A stretch of 64,000 nucleotides of DNA from an uncultured Christensenella sp. (GTDB lineage Bacteria > Bacillota > Clostridia > Christensenellales > UBA1242). This document shows, piece by piece, positions 25,430-35,414 of this stretch. Both the position numbers and the translations under genes were made by a program. Under the pieces are notes generated by a model. The model ran no database searches and was not told the origin of the DNA. It saw nothing but the letters and a program-made list of their open reading frames with translations. The DNA lies in contig CATKZB010000001.1 of NCBI GenBank assembly GCA_949841595.1, positions 62,001 through 126,000 on the forward strand, written 5' to 3'. The stretch's first letter is position 1. Every line of letters begins with the position of its first letter.

Positions 25430-26095
25430 TCAACTATCAAGCAAATCACTTCTAATTTCTTTTGTTCGTTTTAAGCTCTGCTCTTTTCTCCATTTTTCAA
25501 CTTCTTGATGATTTCCAGAAACTAAAACTTCTGGCACACAAAGCCCCTTAAATTCTTGTGGACGAGTGTATTGAGGATATTCAAGTAATCCATTAGAAAA
25601 GCTTTCATTTTCCAAACTTTCTTTTGAAATAACTCCCTCAACAAATCTTGCCACACTGTCAATAATCACCATGGATGGCAATTCTCCACCAGTTAAGATA
25701 TAATCTCCTATAGATATTTGTTCGATATCAAAAAGTTGAAAAAGTCTATCATCCACCCCTTCATAATGTCCACAAACAAATATTAAATGTTCAAAATTCG
25801 AAAGTTCTTGTGCTTTTTTTACATTGAAAGTTTTGCCAATTGGTGAAGGAAAGATGATTTTGCTATCTTTTGTGTAAACAGAATTTATTGCATCAAACAA
25901 AGGTTGGACTGTCATAAGCATTCCAGCCCCACCCCCAAAAGGATAATCATCACACTTTTTGTGTTTATCAGTTGAAAAATCCCTTATATTTATCAAATTA
26001 ATTTCCAGTAGCCCACTTTCTTTAGCTCTTGCCAAAATGCTGGTTTCAAGAACTGAAAATGCTTCTGGAAAGAGAGTTAAAATATCAATTTTCAC
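25430..26095 (-). CDS. trmD: tRNA (guanine-N1)-methyltransferase
   Basis: TrmD makes m1G37 in tRNAs reading CUN, CCN and CGG codons and so prevents frameshifting. The 221-residue SPOUT enzyme has DILTLFPEAF at the N-terminus, the DYPFGGGAGM loop, CGHYEGVDDR and the trefoil-knot segment SIGDYILTGGELP. EYPQYTRP near residue 178 is conserved. It overlaps rimM by one base. Length is slightly below average because the C-terminal tail is short. Confidence 0.97.
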   Translation of the reverse strand: MKIDILTLFPEAFSVLETSILARAKESGLLEINLINIRDFSTDKHKKCDDYPFGGGAGMLMTVQPLFDAINSVYTKDSKIIFPSPIGKTFNVKKAQELSNFEHLIFVCGHYEGVDDRLFQLFDIEQISIGDYILTGGELPSMVIIDSVARFVEGVISKESLENESFSNGLLEYPQYTRPQEFKGLCVPEVLVSGNHQEVEKWRKEQSLKRTKEIRSDLLDS

Positions 26096-26604
26096 TATTC
26101 TTGACTCACTTTTGCACCATTATATTCTTTTCTGTCTGCAAAGATAGTTTTGTTTTCTATTTTGAAAATAGCTTTTTTGAAAGGCACTTCATAGATATGA
26201 TTATCTTCTTTTATAATTAATATATCATCAAAACCATAGTCTGTGACATCCATAATTTGCCCAATAAATTCATGATTTTCATCATAAATAAGTGTTCCAA
26301 TCAAATCTTCAATCAAAAAATCATCCACAGCAAGCTTATCAAATTCTTCTCTTGTTATATAAACAAACTTGTTACGAAACTTTTCTGCAACATTTCTATC
26401 TGTTATTTCTTTAAACAAAACATAAGCATAACCAAGTCTGAAGGTTGAAGTTTTGAAGGGACTATCTTTTTTTTCAATAAAAAGCTGATGTTTACCATTA
26501 AAAATCGCAGGAATATCAATCAAAGGAAGTATTTTAACTTCCCCCTTGATACCCTGCGGTTTAATGATTTTGCCTACACAAACAAACTCCATCTCAGTCC
26601 TCAA
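26095..26604 (-). CDS. rimM: 16S rRNA processing protein RimM
   Basis: RimM binds uS19 and helps mature the 30S head. The 169-residue protein has the N-terminal RimM barrel, with VGKIIKPQGIKGEVKI (residues 10-25), and the PRC-barrel C-terminal domain with LIGTLIYDEN and IYEVPFKKAIF. It overlaps khpA by 11 nt and trmD by one base, within the conserved rpsP-khpA-rimM-trmD order. Confidence 0.95.
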   Translation of the reverse strand: MRTEMEFVCVGKIIKPQGIKGEVKILPLIDIPAIFNGKHQLFIEKKDSPFKTSTFRLGYAYVLFKEITDRNVAEKFRNKFVYITREEFDKLAVDDFLIEDLIGTLIYDENHEFIGQIMDVTDYGFDDILIIKEDNHIYEVPFKKAIFKIENKTIFADRKEYNGAKVSQE

Positions 26605-26824
26605 ATTTTACAAAAACTTTCTTATGAGTTTTTGCAGAAACTGATTTCATAATTGTTCTTACACTTGTTGCAGTTCTTCCGTTTTTACCAATAACCTTTC
26701 CAAGGTCATTTGAAGCAACTTTAACTGTGTAATTAATTGTTTTTTCATCTTCCTGTTTATCAATAACAACACTGTTTTCATCTTCAACGAGTGTTTTAAC
26801 AAGGAATTCCAACAATTCGTCCAT
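26594..26824 (-). CDS. khpA: KH-domain RNA-binding protein KhpA
   Basis: The 76-residue protein (YlqC/KhpA) is a single type II KH domain with the loop GKVIGKNGRTA (around residue 45). In several Gram-positive bacteria it forms a complex with KhpB and binds many RNAs. The usual place between rpsP and rimM is kept. The start has a modest Shine-Dalgarno (AAGGAG) upstream. Confidence 0.94.
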   Translation of the reverse strand: MDELLEFLVKTLVEDENSVVIDKQEDEKTINYTVKVASNDLGKVIGKNGRTATSVRTIMKSVSAKTHKKVFVKFED

Positions 26825-26872
26825 ACGATTTACTCCTTATTTAAGTAAAAATGTTTTCAAAACACTTTTTAA

Positions 26873-27130
26873 TTATTTGTTTTCTGAGTTAATAGCGCCA
26901 CTCTTAACCAAAACTGATTTTGCAGTTTCTGTTGGAAGAGCACCGTTTTTAAGCCATTTTTGAGCTTTTTCGTTGTCGATTTTGATTTCTGCTGGATTTG
27001 TCAATGGATTGTAAGTTCCAAGAAGGTCAATATATTTTCCATCTCTTGGGCTCTTTGAATCAGCAACAACTACACGGTAAAAAGGTGATTTTTTATCTCC
27101 CATTCTTGTAAGTCTAATTTTAACAGCCAT
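26873..27130 (-). CDS. rpsP: 30S ribosomal protein S16
   Basis: bS16 is an early assembly protein of the 30S body. The 85-residue product starts [23 protein letters not shown] and continues with GTYNPLTNP and a short helical tail, all typical. AAAGGAG lies upstream of the ATG. It follows ffh and precedes khpA. Confidence 0.97.
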   Translation of the reverse strand: MAVKIRLTRMGDKKSPFYRVVVADSKSPRDGKYIDLLGTYNPLTNPAEIKIDNEKAQKWLKNGALPTETAKSVLVKSGAINSENK

Positions 27131-27232
27131 TTTTATTCTCCTTTTATAAATTTTTGAAAGTTTTCTTTCGTTTTATATAAATCAAAGTCTCCTTTGTTTA
27201 TACCAATTTCAACACACAAAATTTGTGTTCTC

Positions 27233-28549
27233 TCAGCCAAACAATCCCCTCATTCCTCTTTTGCCTTTCATTTGTTTCATCATCTCTTTGGATTGTTCAA
27301 ACTGTTTAAGCAAAGTGTTGACCTGTTGAATTGTCGTTCCACTGCCTTCTGCGATTCTCTTTCTGCGACTTGCCTTAATAATGTCAGGATTCAGTCTTTC
27401 TTCTCTTGTCATACTTTGAATGATCGCCTTGTTGACCTCAAGTTGTTTCTCATCTATTGAAACACCCTTAAGTTTTGCAGACATCCCTGGAATCATTCCC
27501 AAAATATCTGACAAGCCACCCATTTTCTTCAAACTTTCCATTTGAGTGAGATAATCTTCAAAAGTGAAAGAGTTTTCACGAAGTTTCTCAGTCATTTTCT
27601 TGGCTTCTTCTTCGGTGACTGCTTCTTGAGCTTTTTCAATCAAAGAAAGCACATCTCCCATTCCCAAAATTCGACTGGCAATTCTGTCAGGATAAAAAGG
27701 TTCAAGATCTCCAATCTTCTCCCCTATACCTGAAAACTTTATTGGTTTTCCAGTTATCGCTTTGATTGACAAAGCAGCCCCACCTCTTGTGTCTCCATCA
27801 AGTTTTGTGAGCACAACACCTGTTATGTCAAGATCGTTATTGAAGCTTTCACTGATTGTCACTGCATCTTGCCCCGTCATAGAATCCACAACAAGCAAGA
27901 TTTCGGTTGGTTTAACTTCTTTCTTGATTTCTTTAAGTTCTTGCATCAACTCTTGATTGATGTGCAATCTTCCTGCAGTGTCGATGATAACTGTGTCAAA
28001 CCCCTGTCTTTTTGCATGCTCAAGAGCTTGTTTTGCTGTTTTAACAGGATTTTGTGTTCCACGCTCGAACACTTCAGCATTGGCAGTTTTTCCAACAACT
28101 TGAAGTTGATTGATGGCAGCAGGTCTATAAATGTCACATGCCACAAGAAGAGGTTTTTTTCCACTTTTTTTCAAATGATAAGCAAGCTTTCCACACATTG
28201 TGGTTTTTCCTGCACCTTGCAGCCCACACATCATGATAACAGTTGGTGGATTTGAAGCAATTTGCAATTTTTGATTGTCAGAAGAAATAAGTTTTGTAAG
28301 CTCGTCCTTAACAATCTTTATAACCATTTGACCAGGAGTCAAACTTTTCATGACCTCTTCGCCCATGGCCTTTTCGCTTACTTCTGCAACAAACTTTTTT
28401 GCCACCATATAATTTACATCGGCTTCCAAAAGTGCCATTCTGACTTCTCTCATAGCCTCTTTAATTTCAAGCTCAGTAAGTTTTCCACGTTTTGTAAGTT
28501 TTGAAAAAATATGGTTAAATTTTTCTGATAATGATGAGAATAATGCCAT
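27233..28549 (-). CDS. ffh: Signal recognition particle protein Ffh
   Basis: Ffh binds signal sequences and the SRP RNA and docks with FtsY. The 438-residue protein has the N helical domain, then the G domain with GLQGAGKTT (G1), DTAGRLH (G3) and TKLDGDTRGG (G4). The Met-rich M domain (about 300-438) has the RNA-binding motif RIAEGSGTTIQQVN and a Met-rich C-terminus MMKQMKGKRGMRG. It overlaps ylxM by one base. Its RNA partner is encoded at about 3.8 kb. Confidence 0.97.
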   Translation of the reverse strand: MALFSSLSEKFNHIFSKLTKRGKLTELEIKEAMREVRMALLEADVNYMVAKKFVAEVSEKAMGEEVMKSLTPGQMVIKIVKDELTKLISSDNQKLQIASNPPTVIMMCGLQGAGKTTMCGKLAYHLKKSGKKPLLVACDIYRPAAINQLQVVGKTANAEVFERGTQNPVKTAKQALEHAKRQGFDTVIIDTAGRLHINQELMQELKEIKKEVKPTEILLVVDSMTGQDAVTISESFNNDLDITGVVLTKLDGDTRGGAALSIKAITGKPIKFSGIGEKIGDLEPFYPDRIASRILGMGDVLSLIEKAQEAVTEEEAKKMTEKLRENSFTFEDYLTQMESLKKMGGLSDILGMIPGMSAKLKGVSIDEKQLEVNKAIIQSMTREERLNPDIIKASRRKRIAEGSGTTIQQVNTLLKQFEQSKEMMKQMKGKRGMRGLFG

Positions 28550-28887
28550 TATACCTTCCTTAATAATTCATCGACTTTTTCTGCTATTAATTCTTGCCCA
28601 TTTTCCAAAGCAATTTTTTTGATGTCTTGCAATTCTTTTGAGAGCATGTCAGATTTGCTTTTAACTTTCAAAACACTTTCATATTCTTTAAGTTTTTCAC
28701 AAGATTTGTCAATCGCATCAAGAACAGCTTGCCTTGATATCGCCTTTTCTTTTGCAATTTCTGCAAGGGTCATATTGAAATTGAAATAAGAATTCATGAT
28801 TTTTTGCCTATCTTGACTTAAAAAACTTCCATAAGCTTCAAACAACTTTCCTATTTCAACAAAATCTTGCAAATCTATTTTTGACAT
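28549..28887 (-). CDS. ylxM: YlxM-family DNA-binding protein
   Basis: The 112-residue protein is a helix-turn-helix protein of the YlxM/p13 family, usually encoded immediately before ffh. NSYFNFNMTLAEIAKEKAIS (residues 29-48) and RQAVLDAIDK are the sigma-70-like HTH segment. In streptococci the family influences SRP activity; DNA binding is inferred from fold. It has its own promoter and a GGGG-type ribosome binding site. Confidence 0.92.
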   Translation of the reverse strand: MSKIDLQDFVEIGKLFEAYGSFLSQDRQKIMNSYFNFNMTLAEIAKEKAISRQAVLDAIDKSCEKLKEYESVLKVKSKSDMLSKELQDIKKIALENGQELIAEKVDELLRKV

Positions 28888-28926
28888 TCATGCCCCTTTT
28901 TGTCAAGTATTTTTACTTTACAGCCA

Positions 28927-28955
28927 ATTATAGCATATCAAAACTAATATTGCAA
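28927..28955 (-). promoter_or_regulatory. Promoter of the ylxM-ffh operon
   Basis: On the minus strand TTGCAA (28955-28950) and TATAAT (28932-28927) are separated by 17 nt. Confidence 0.8.
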
Positions 28956-28971
28956 CTGTTTTCAGCAAATT

Positions 28972-30069
28972 TTAAGGCATTAAATTTGAAATAATTGTGT
29001 TACTTAAGTGATAAAACACAGGATTTAAAAATAATCTATCATTTTTCAACTTAATTATTCCCTGTTTGATATAATCCTGAAAATAATCATTTTTCTCTAT
29101 TTCATAATTCAATTTCTTAAGTTCACTTAAATTCACACCAAGTTTGCATCTAAGTCCCAACATGATAATTTCTTCAACTTGCTGTTTTGTCGTCAATTTT
29201 TCAATTTCAGTTTTTCCTAACTTATAGTCTTCAAAATTCGAAGCATTGCAACTTCTTATTCCATCCAAAAAAGAATGTGCAGAAAGTCCAAATCCCAAAT
29301 ATTCATCTCTTTGCCAATAATTCAAGTTATGTTTGCTCTCATACTCCTCAAATGCAAAATTGCTTATCTCATATCTTTCCATACCTTTGTCTTGCAAATA
29401 ATTTGACAATTTGTTGAATGCACCAATAAGCTGTCCTTCATTTAAAGGACAATATTCCTTGTTTTTAATCATCTGATACAACTTCGTGTTTTCATAAATC
29501 TCAAGCAAATAACAAGAAATATGTTTTACCCCCAAACTAAGCAATTTTTCTGCATATCTGCACAAATCTTTACCATTTTCGTTTTCCAAACCGACAATAA
29601 GATCTGCAGAAACATTATTAAAATATTTTCTTGCTAGTTTGATTTTTTCTATTGCCATATTTTTATCATGTAATCTTCCAATTTTTTGCAAGCTTTTGTC
29701 TTTTAGTGATTGAACGCCCACACTCAATCGATTGACTCTAAGCTCCTTCAGTTTTTGCAAAAAGTTTTCTGTGATTGAATTTGGATTTGCTTCAACCGTA
29801 AATTCTGCATCTTCATAGACATCAAAATTTTCAAACAAAGTTACAACAATTCTTTCAATTTGAGTTTCAGTCAAAACACTAGGGGTTCCCCCTCCAATGT
29901 AAATCGTTTTGACGGGTCTTTTTGTTTTTCTTGTTTTGATTTCTTTACACAACAAATCAATGTATTCTTCTTTTTGTTTTTCATTGGCACAAAAAGAAGC
30001 AAAAGCACAGTAATTGCACTTTTGTTCACAAAATGGTATATGGATATAAATTGACAATTCTTTCATCAT
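28972..30069 (-). CDS. hemW: Radical SAM heme chaperone HemW
   Basis: HemW is a coproporphyrinogen-oxidase-like radical SAM protein that binds and inserts heme. The 365-residue protein carries [10 protein letters not shown] (the CX3CX2CxF cluster motif, residues 14-23) and GGGTPSVL for SAM binding. HemW_C-like helices are at the C-terminus. It lacks an N-terminal extension typical of true HemN. It overlaps lepA by 4 nt; lepA-hemW is a conserved pair in Bacillota. Whether this lineage uses heme is unknown. Confidence 0.92.
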   Translation of the reverse strand: MMKELSIYIHIPFCEQKCNYCAFASFCANEKQKEEYIDLLCKEIKTRKTKRPVKTIYIGGGTPSVLTETQIERIVVTLFENFDVYEDAEFTVEANPNSITENFLQKLKELRVNRLSVGVQSLKDKSLQKIGRLHDKNMAIEKIKLARKYFNNVSADLIVGLENENGKDLCRYAEKLLSLGVKHISCYLLEIYENTKLYQMIKNKEYCPLNEGQLIGAFNKLSNYLQDKGMERYEISNFAFEEYESKHNLNYWQRDEYLGFGLSAHSFLDGIRSCNASNFEDYKLGKTEIEKLTTKQQVEEIIMLGLRCKLGVNLSELKKLNYEIEKNDYFQDYIKQGIIKLKNDRLFLNPVFYHLSNTIISNLMP

Positions 30070-31871
30070 TTGTCGTCGTCCAGTTTCAATATGCTCATGA
30101 AAGCTTCAGAAGGAATTTCAACCGAGCCAATCTTTCTCATTTTTTTCTTTCCTTCTTTTTGTTTTTCAAGCAATTTTCTTTTTCTTGAGATATCACCACC
30201 ATAACACTTAGCAAGCACATCTTTTCTCATGGCTGAAATGGTTTCACGAGCAATAATTTTATTTCCAATGCAAGCCTGAATAGGAACTTCAAAAAGTTGT
30301 CTTGGAATGATCTTTTTCAGTCTTTCAGCCAAATCCCTGCCCCTGTTGTAAGCTTTGTCTTTATGAACGATAAGTGATAGGGCATCACATTTTTCACCAT
30401 TCAACATCAAATCCACTCTCACAAGATCAGCAGGTTCAAATCCTGCAAATTCATAATCAAAACTCGCATAGCCTTTAGTACGCGATTTCAAGCTGTCAAA
30501 AAAGTCATAAATAATTTCTCCCAAAGGAAGCGTATATTTAAGTTCCACTCTCTTTTTATCAAGATATTGCATATCTGTGTAAATACCCCGTTTATCTTGA
30601 CAAAGCTCCATAATTGTGCCCACATATTCTGGTGGTGTGAAAACATTAACTTTCACGATAGGCTCTTCAATTCTGTCTATCTCCACTGCAGAAGGAAGAT
30701 TTGAAGGATTAGAAATTTCCAACATATCTCCATTTGTTTTATAAACATTGTAAGACACACTTGGAGCTGTTGTGATGATATCCAAATTGAATTCTCTTTC
30801 CAATCTTTCTGTTATAATCTCAAGATGCAATAATCCCAAAAATCCACAACGAAAACCATATCCTAAAGCAGACGAAACTTCTGGCGTAAACTGCAAACTG
30901 GCATCGTTGAGTTTAAGTTTTTCAAGACTGTCTTTAAGCTCATTATATTTTGCTCCATCCACAGGAAAAATTCCACAAAAAACAACAGGTTGAACTTCTT
31001 TATAACCTGCAAGAGGTTTTTCAATAGGCAAAACAGCAGAAGTTATTGTGTCACCGACTTTCACATCTGCAATGGTTTTGATTGATGCTGCAATATAACC
31101 TACATCACCTGCAGAAAGCTCTTTGACTTCTTTTGTGTTTGGAACAAAAATCCCAACTTCAGTGACTTCAAAAACTTTTCCTGTTTGCATCATCAAAACT
31201 TTGTCACCTGCCTTAACAGTTCCGTCAAAAACTCTAACTAAACATATAGCTCCTTTAAAATTATCATAGTGACTGTCAAAAATTAAGCATTTAAGAGGTT
31301 TGCTTTCATCACCAACAGGAGCTGGAATATCTTTGATGACAGCTTTCAAAACTTGATCTATGTTCAAACCTTCTTTTGCTGATATACATGGACAATTTTC
31401 TGCATCAAATCCAATCACTTCTTCTATTTCTTTTTTGACTTCTTCCACTCTTGCAGAAGGCAAATCAATTTTGTTAATAACTGGAATTGTTTCCAAATTG
31501 TTGTCAAGTGCAAGATAAGTGTTTGCCAAAGTTTGAGCCTCCACTCCTTGTGAAGCGTCAACAAGAAGTATTGCCCCTTCACATGCTGCCAATGAACGTG
31601 AAACCTCATAGGTGAAATCCACATGTCCAGGAGTGTCTATCAAATTGAGAGTGTATTCTTTTCCTTCAAATTCATAAATGAGTCTCGTTGGAGCAAGTTT
31701 TATTGTGATTCCTTTTTCTCTTTCAAGTTCCATGCTGTCTAATATTTGATTTTGCATGTCACGCTTTGAAACTGTGCCCGTCATTTCAATCAAACGATCT
31801 GCCAACGTGCTTTTGCCATGATCAATATGTGCGATAATGCAAAAATTTCTTATAAGGTTTAAATCTTTCAA
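30066..31871 (-). CDS. lepA: Elongation factor 4 (LepA)
   Basis: LepA is a ribosome-associated translational GTPase that back-translocates or aids 30S biogenesis. The 601-residue protein has AHIDHGKST (G1), DTPGHVDF (G3) and NKIDLP (G4), then the EF-G-like domains and the LepA-specific C-terminal domain ending in [11 protein letters not shown]. The start codon is TTG, supported by AGGAG 6 nt upstream; no ATG fits. It has its own promoter. Confidence 0.97.
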   Translation of the reverse strand: MKDLNLIRNFCIIAHIDHGKSTLADRLIEMTGTVSKRDMQNQILDSMELEREKGITIKLAPTRLIYEFEGKEYTLNLIDTPGHVDFTYEVSRSLAACEGAILLVDASQGVEAQTLANTYLALDNNLETIPVINKIDLPSARVEEVKKEIEEVIGFDAENCPCISAKEGLNIDQVLKAVIKDIPAPVGDESKPLKCLIFDSHYDNFKGAICLVRVFDGTVKAGDKVLMMQTGKVFEVTEVGIFVPNTKEVKELSAGDVGYIAASIKTIADVKVGDTITSAVLPIEKPLAGYKEVQPVVFCGIFPVDGAKYNELKDSLEKLKLNDASLQFTPEVSSALGYGFRCGFLGLLHLEIITERLEREFNLDIITTAPSVSYNVYKTNGDMLEISNPSNLPSAVEIDRIEEPIVKVNVFTPPEYVGTIMELCQDKRGIYTDMQYLDKKRVELKYTLPLGEIIYDFFDSLKSRTKGYASFDYEFAGFEPADLVRVDLMLNGEKCDALSLIVHKDKAYNRGRDLAERLKKIIPRQLFEVPIQACIGNKIIARETISAMRKDVLAKCYGGDISRKRKLLEKQKEGKKKMRKIGSVEIPSEAFMSILKLDDDK

Positions 31872-31899
31872 GTAAATCTCCTATTTTTCTATTCAAAAT

Positions 31900-31929
31900 A
31901 TTATACAACAGCTTGAAATTTTCTTCCAA
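31900..31929 (-). promoter_or_regulatory. Promoter of the lepA-hemW operon
   Basis: On the minus strand TTGGAA (31929-31924) and TATAAT (31905-31900) are separated by 18 nt. Confidence 0.7.
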
Positions 31930-31950
31930 ACAAAATATAAATAATTCATT

Positions 31951-31981
31951 TAAAAAGAAAAAAACACGAAATTAATTCGTG
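31951..31981 (-). terminator. Terminator of efp
   Basis: CACGAA (31965-31970) pairs with TTCGTG (31976-31981) around a 5-nt loop. On the minus strand a long T-run follows. The hairpin is nearly the same as the one at 23121-23140. Confidence 0.85.
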
Positions 31982-32003
31982 CTTAAAAGTTGATAAAAGT
32001 TTT

Positions 32004-32564
32004 TTATTTAACTTTTTCCATGTATGATCCATCTCTTGTGTCAACTCTGATCATATCTCCGATATTGACAAAAAGTGGAACACTGATCACATAACCAGTG
32101 CTGAGTGTGGCAGGCTTCTTTGATGCTTTTGAAGTGTCACCTTGGATTCCTGGTTCTGTGTCCACAACTTCAAGTTCAACAAAAGTTGGAGGATAAACAG
32201 CAAAAGGAACTCCTTTATATATATACATTGTTGTTGGCATATTTTCTGTGATGAAATTGAGAGCATCAGCAACGGAATCTTTATTCAATGGCATTTGTTC
32301 ATATGTTTCATTGTCCATAAAATAATAAAGTTCACCATCATTGTAAAGATAAAGCATTTCTTTCTTTTCAATCACTGCATCTTGAAATTTATCAGAAGGG
32401 TTGAAAGTGTCTTCTCTCACTTGTCCTGTCATAACATTTTTGATTTTTGCTCTAACAAATGGTGAGCCTTTTCCAGGTTTAACATGCAAAAATTCAATAA
32501 CATTATAAACATTTCCGTCCATTTCAAAAGTTGTGCCTTTTCTAAAATCTCCAGCTGTAACCAT
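32004..32564 (-). CDS. efp: Elongation factor P
   Basis: EF-P relieves ribosome stalling at polyproline. The 186-residue protein has three beta-barrel domains. The first contains the loop [10 protein letters not shown] with Lys31-equivalent at its tip, which is the modification site in bacteria with EpmA or YmfI-type systems. The modifying enzyme is not visible here. The C-terminal signature segment starts [12 protein letters not shown]. It has a promoter and terminator of its own. Confidence 0.96.
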   Translation of the reverse strand: MVTAGDFRKGTTFEMDGNVYNVIEFLHVKPGKGSPFVRAKIKNVMTGQVREDTFNPSDKFQDAVIEKKEMLYLYNDGELYYFMDNETYEQMPLNKDSVADALNFITENMPTTMYIYKGVPFAVYPPTFVELEVVDTEPGIQGDTSKASKKPATLSTGYVISVPLFVNIGDMIRVDTRDGSYMEKVK

Positions 32565-32619
32565 AAATAATTATCTCCTATTCTTAAAATTAAGGTGCAC
32601 CTAGCCCCTTTATGCAAAT

Positions 32620-32649
32620 ATGATAGCATAAATTTGCTGTAATAATCAA
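32620..32649 (-). promoter_or_regulatory. Promoter of efp
   Basis: On the minus strand TTGATT (32649-32644) and TATCAT (32625-32620) are 18 nt apart. The leader is about 50 nt. Confidence 0.6.
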
Positions 32650-32670
32650 GCAATTTTCAAAAAAAGCGTT

Positions 32671-33555
32671 TTATTGCTTTTTTATTGAATTTAAATATAT
32701 GTTTTTCATCGTTACACTATCTTCTGCCATTGTTCCATTAGACTCACAAATAACATGGCAATTTAAACCATTTTTTATCAAAACCTCGCAAAATGGTTCA
32801 AATTCTGGTCCATAAATATTATCTTCAAAAGTTAAATGTCTGATTTCACCCTTTTCACCATATTGAATCTTAGAGAAATGTACATGAGCATTTTTTGTTC
32901 GAAATTTACCCAATTTTTCAAAACAATAATCAATGATTTTTTGAAAGTCTTGCTCCGTTTTTAAAGAGCCTTGAGTCAGTGCATTTATATGTCCAAAATC
33001 AAAAGTAGGCATAAGTTTTGAAGAAATTGTGCAAAGATCAATTATTTCTTTATAAGTGCCTATTTGCATTGTTTTTCCCATAGTTTCAGGACAAATAAAC
33101 ATATCTTGACTTAATTCTTGTTCAATTTCAGGCATAAATTCTTTAAATCTTTCTGTCATGAGTTTTATTGCATTTTCTCTTGTTTCTTTTCCACATGAAC
33201 CTGCATGAAAAACCATTCTTTTTGCACCAAAAGCATTCAAAAATTTGATTCCAGTTTTGATATAGCCAAGTGACTTTTCATACATCACAGGATCTGGATT
33301 AGCAAAATTAATGAAATAAGGAGCATGAATTGACATTTCAATGCCATATTTTTTAAATTCTTCTCCTATTTTTTGTGCCATTTCTGTGGACATACGATAG
33401 CCTTGTCCAAAGCTATATTCAAACAAATCCAATCCACCAGAAAAAAGATTCTTTCCCTGTTCACTTAACCATTTGGCAGTTTCCAAAGTGGATTTATGCC
33501 CTTGATCATAAAAAGATTCACTATTTCCAGAAGGTCCAAAAAGCACACTGCTCAT
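32671..33555 (-). CDS. Endonuclease IV-like TIM-barrel protein (AP endonuclease family 2)
   Basis: The 294-residue protein resembles Nfo, the Zn-dependent AP endonuclease. Ligand-type residues appear in order: His in SIHAPYF, His in VFHAGSC, Glu in CPETMGK, Asp and His in TFDFGHINA, His in AHVHFSKI, His in EIRHLTF and Glu in CESNGT. In Nfo the residue two before the second-last His is Asp (DRH); here it is Ile (IRH). The N-terminus also differs from classic Nfo. It may be a divergent Nfo or another family member. It starts 16 nt after truB. Confidence 0.75.
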   Translation of the reverse strand: MSSVLFGPSGNSESFYDQGHKSTLETAKWLSEQGKNLFSGGLDLFEYSFGQGYRMSTEMAQKIGEEFKKYGIEMSIHAPYFINFANPDPVMYEKSLGYIKTGIKFLNAFGAKRMVFHAGSCGKETRENAIKLMTERFKEFMPEIEQELSQDMFICPETMGKTMQIGTYKEIIDLCTISSKLMPTFDFGHINALTQGSLKTEQDFQKIIDYCFEKLGKFRTKNAHVHFSKIQYGEKGEIRHLTFEDNIYGPEFEPFCEVLIKNGLNCHVICESNGTMAEDSVTMKNIYLNSIKKQ

Positions 33556-33571
33556 ACTATATCTCCTTGTT

Positions 33572-34441
33572 TTACATAAGTCTTAAATTGAATTTTAAAA
33601 TATTTTCTTTAATTTCTCCAATGCCAAGAAAATCATTTTCATTAAACATTTTATAAAGACCATCAGCTTGTTCAAATAGGATTTTCTGACCATTAAACAA
33701 TTTTTGGCATTGCTGCAAATTCAAGTCAATTGAATCATAGTCAAAGACTTTATCGCAAGATATTAAAGAAAAGTTTTTGTTTTTGACTTCTTCAATTGAA
33801 CTTGCGTCTTTTAATTGAAAACCACCACATCTTGTACGTGTTATGCATTGCATACTACCATAAGTAATCAATTTTTCTGCCAAATCTCTGCAAACACTCC
33901 TTATGTAAGTGCCACTTGAACAGGAAATCGAAAACTTAAAAACATTCTCCTGTAATTCGTCTAAAAGTTTAAAATCATAAATTTCAATCTCTTTTGGTTT
34001 CAAATTAATTGTTCTTCCACTTCTTGCTTCTTTATATGCAACCTTACCTCCCACTTTCTTTGCAGAATATTGTGGAGGCAATTGTGAATATTTGCCGATC
34101 ATTGTCTTGATAGCATCTTCAACTTGTGATTTTGTTATGTGACAATCTTTTTGTTTAATTATCTCTCCTGATGTGTCAAGTGTGTCGGTTTCAAATCCAA
34201 AAACAAACACAGTCTCGTATGTTTTGTCTTTATTTAAGAAAAAATCAAACAATTTAGTTGCATTGTTAACAGTAACGGGTAACAACCCCTGACCTTCCAA
34301 ATCTAAAGTCCCTAAATGTCCACACTTTTTGGCGTCAAGACTATACTTAACAATATTTACAACTGTATTAGATGAAATTCCTGCTGGCTTATTGACAAGA
34401 ATGATTCCACTTTTGTTGAAACTGTATTTTTTTTCAACCAT
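33572..34441 (-). CDS. truB: tRNA pseudouridine-55 synthase TruB
   Basis: TruB makes pseudouridine 55 in the T-loop of tRNAs. The 289-residue protein has GIILVNKPAGISS and the catalytic motif GHLGTLDLEGQGLL, with the nucleophilic Asp in TLD. The usual Pro after this Asp (LDP) is Leu here. The conserved YSAKKVGGKVAYKEAR and SSGTYIRSVCRDL are present. It overlaps nrnA by 8 nt at the 3' end of the nusA-infB operon. Confidence 0.95.
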   Translation of the reverse strand: MVEKKYSFNKSGIILVNKPAGISSNTVVNIVKYSLDAKKCGHLGTLDLEGQGLLPVTVNNATKLFDFFLNKDKTYETVFVFGFETDTLDTSGEIIKQKDCHITKSQVEDAIKTMIGKYSQLPPQYSAKKVGGKVAYKEARSGRTINLKPKEIEIYDFKLLDELQENVFKFSISCSSGTYIRSVCRDLAEKLITYGSMQCITRTRCGGFQLKDASSIEEVKNKNFSLISCDKVFDYDSIDLNLQQCQKLFNGQKILFEQADGLYKMFNENDFLGIGEIKENILKFNLRLM

Positions 34442-35414
34442 TCAATATCTCCGTTGCCCACTTGGCTATATTCTTATTAATTTGAGTTTTTGTTATGTCA
34501 ATTTCAAAAGCAGATGCATTTGGATGTCCACCACCACCCATTTTGGATGCAAATGGAACTAAATTTATTTCCTTTGAACTTCTCATGCTGAATTTAAAAT
34601 GATTTTTACTGCTTTCTATAATCAAAAATGCCAAATCAACTCCTTGAATCTTAATTAATTCGTTTGAAAATTCTTTGATATCATTGACGGTTGCTTTAAG
34701 TTTTTTCATACTTTTTAAATCAAAAATAACATGTGCAACTCTGCTATTGCAATTCAAAACCAAATTTTTATATAAGAATTCACTTAAAACAATATGATGC
34801 TTGGAAATGCTACGGTACATTGCTTCATAAACATCTTGTACATTTGCATCATTTTCAAGTAAGCAAATTGCATCTTCAAAAACTTCACGGCTTAAATTTG
34901 TGTTTAAAAATCTATTGGTATCTCCCATTAATCCAGCATAAATGTATGTGCAAGCATCTTGTGATGGCTTAATTTCTTCAGTTCTAAACAAATCTAAAAT
35001 CATTTGTGATGCTGAAGCCTTTTTGTTGTCAATGCGACAATTTTTTACATCCGTTCCTTCATCTCCACAAATGCTATGATGATCTATCGCAATCAAATTT
35101 TGACATAATTTCAACTCATTTTGAAATTCATCATCAATTCTTTTGAAATCATGCAAATCAACCATTATTGCCAAATCATAGTCAGAAGTTTTGTATAAAT
35201 TTTTTGTGTCATTTAAAGGAAAAATCTGTGGCAAACATTCTCTTTTGTCCCTTGAAACAAATATATCTGCATTTTTCCCTATTTGACGACAAAACTCTCT
35301 CAAACTGAACATTGACCCACAAGCATCAGGATCAGGCTCTCTATGGGCAAAAATTGCAATATTTTTTGCCTTTTTTATTTTTTGAATGATTTGTTTATAA
35401 GTCATCATCGCCAT
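34434..35414 (-). CDS. nrnA: DHH-family phosphoesterase, NrnA-like
   Basis: NrnA degrades nano-RNAs and pAp. The 326-residue protein carries the DHH motifs FAHREPDPDACGS (residues 20-32), MVDLHD, and AIDHHS. A DHHA1 domain at the C-terminus ends in GGGGHPNASAFEI. It overlaps rbfA by 20 nt. The first ATG is preferred because AGGAG lies 7 nt upstream inside rbfA. rbfA-nrnA-truB is a conserved order in Bacillota. Confidence 0.94.
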   Translation of the reverse strand: MAMMTYKQIIQKIKKAKNIAIFAHREPDPDACGSMFSLREFCRQIGKNADIFVSRDKRECLPQIFPLNDTKNLYKTSDYDLAIMVDLHDFKRIDDEFQNELKLCQNLIAIDHHSICGDEGTDVKNCRIDNKKASASQMILDLFRTEEIKPSQDACTYIYAGLMGDTNRFLNTNLSREVFEDAICLLENDANVQDVYEAMYRSISKHHIVLSEFLYKNLVLNCNSRVAHVIFDLKSMKKLKATVNDIKEFSNELIKIQGVDLAFLIIESSKNHFKFSMRSSKEINLVPFASKMGGGGHPNASAFEIDITKTQINKNIAKWATEILNG

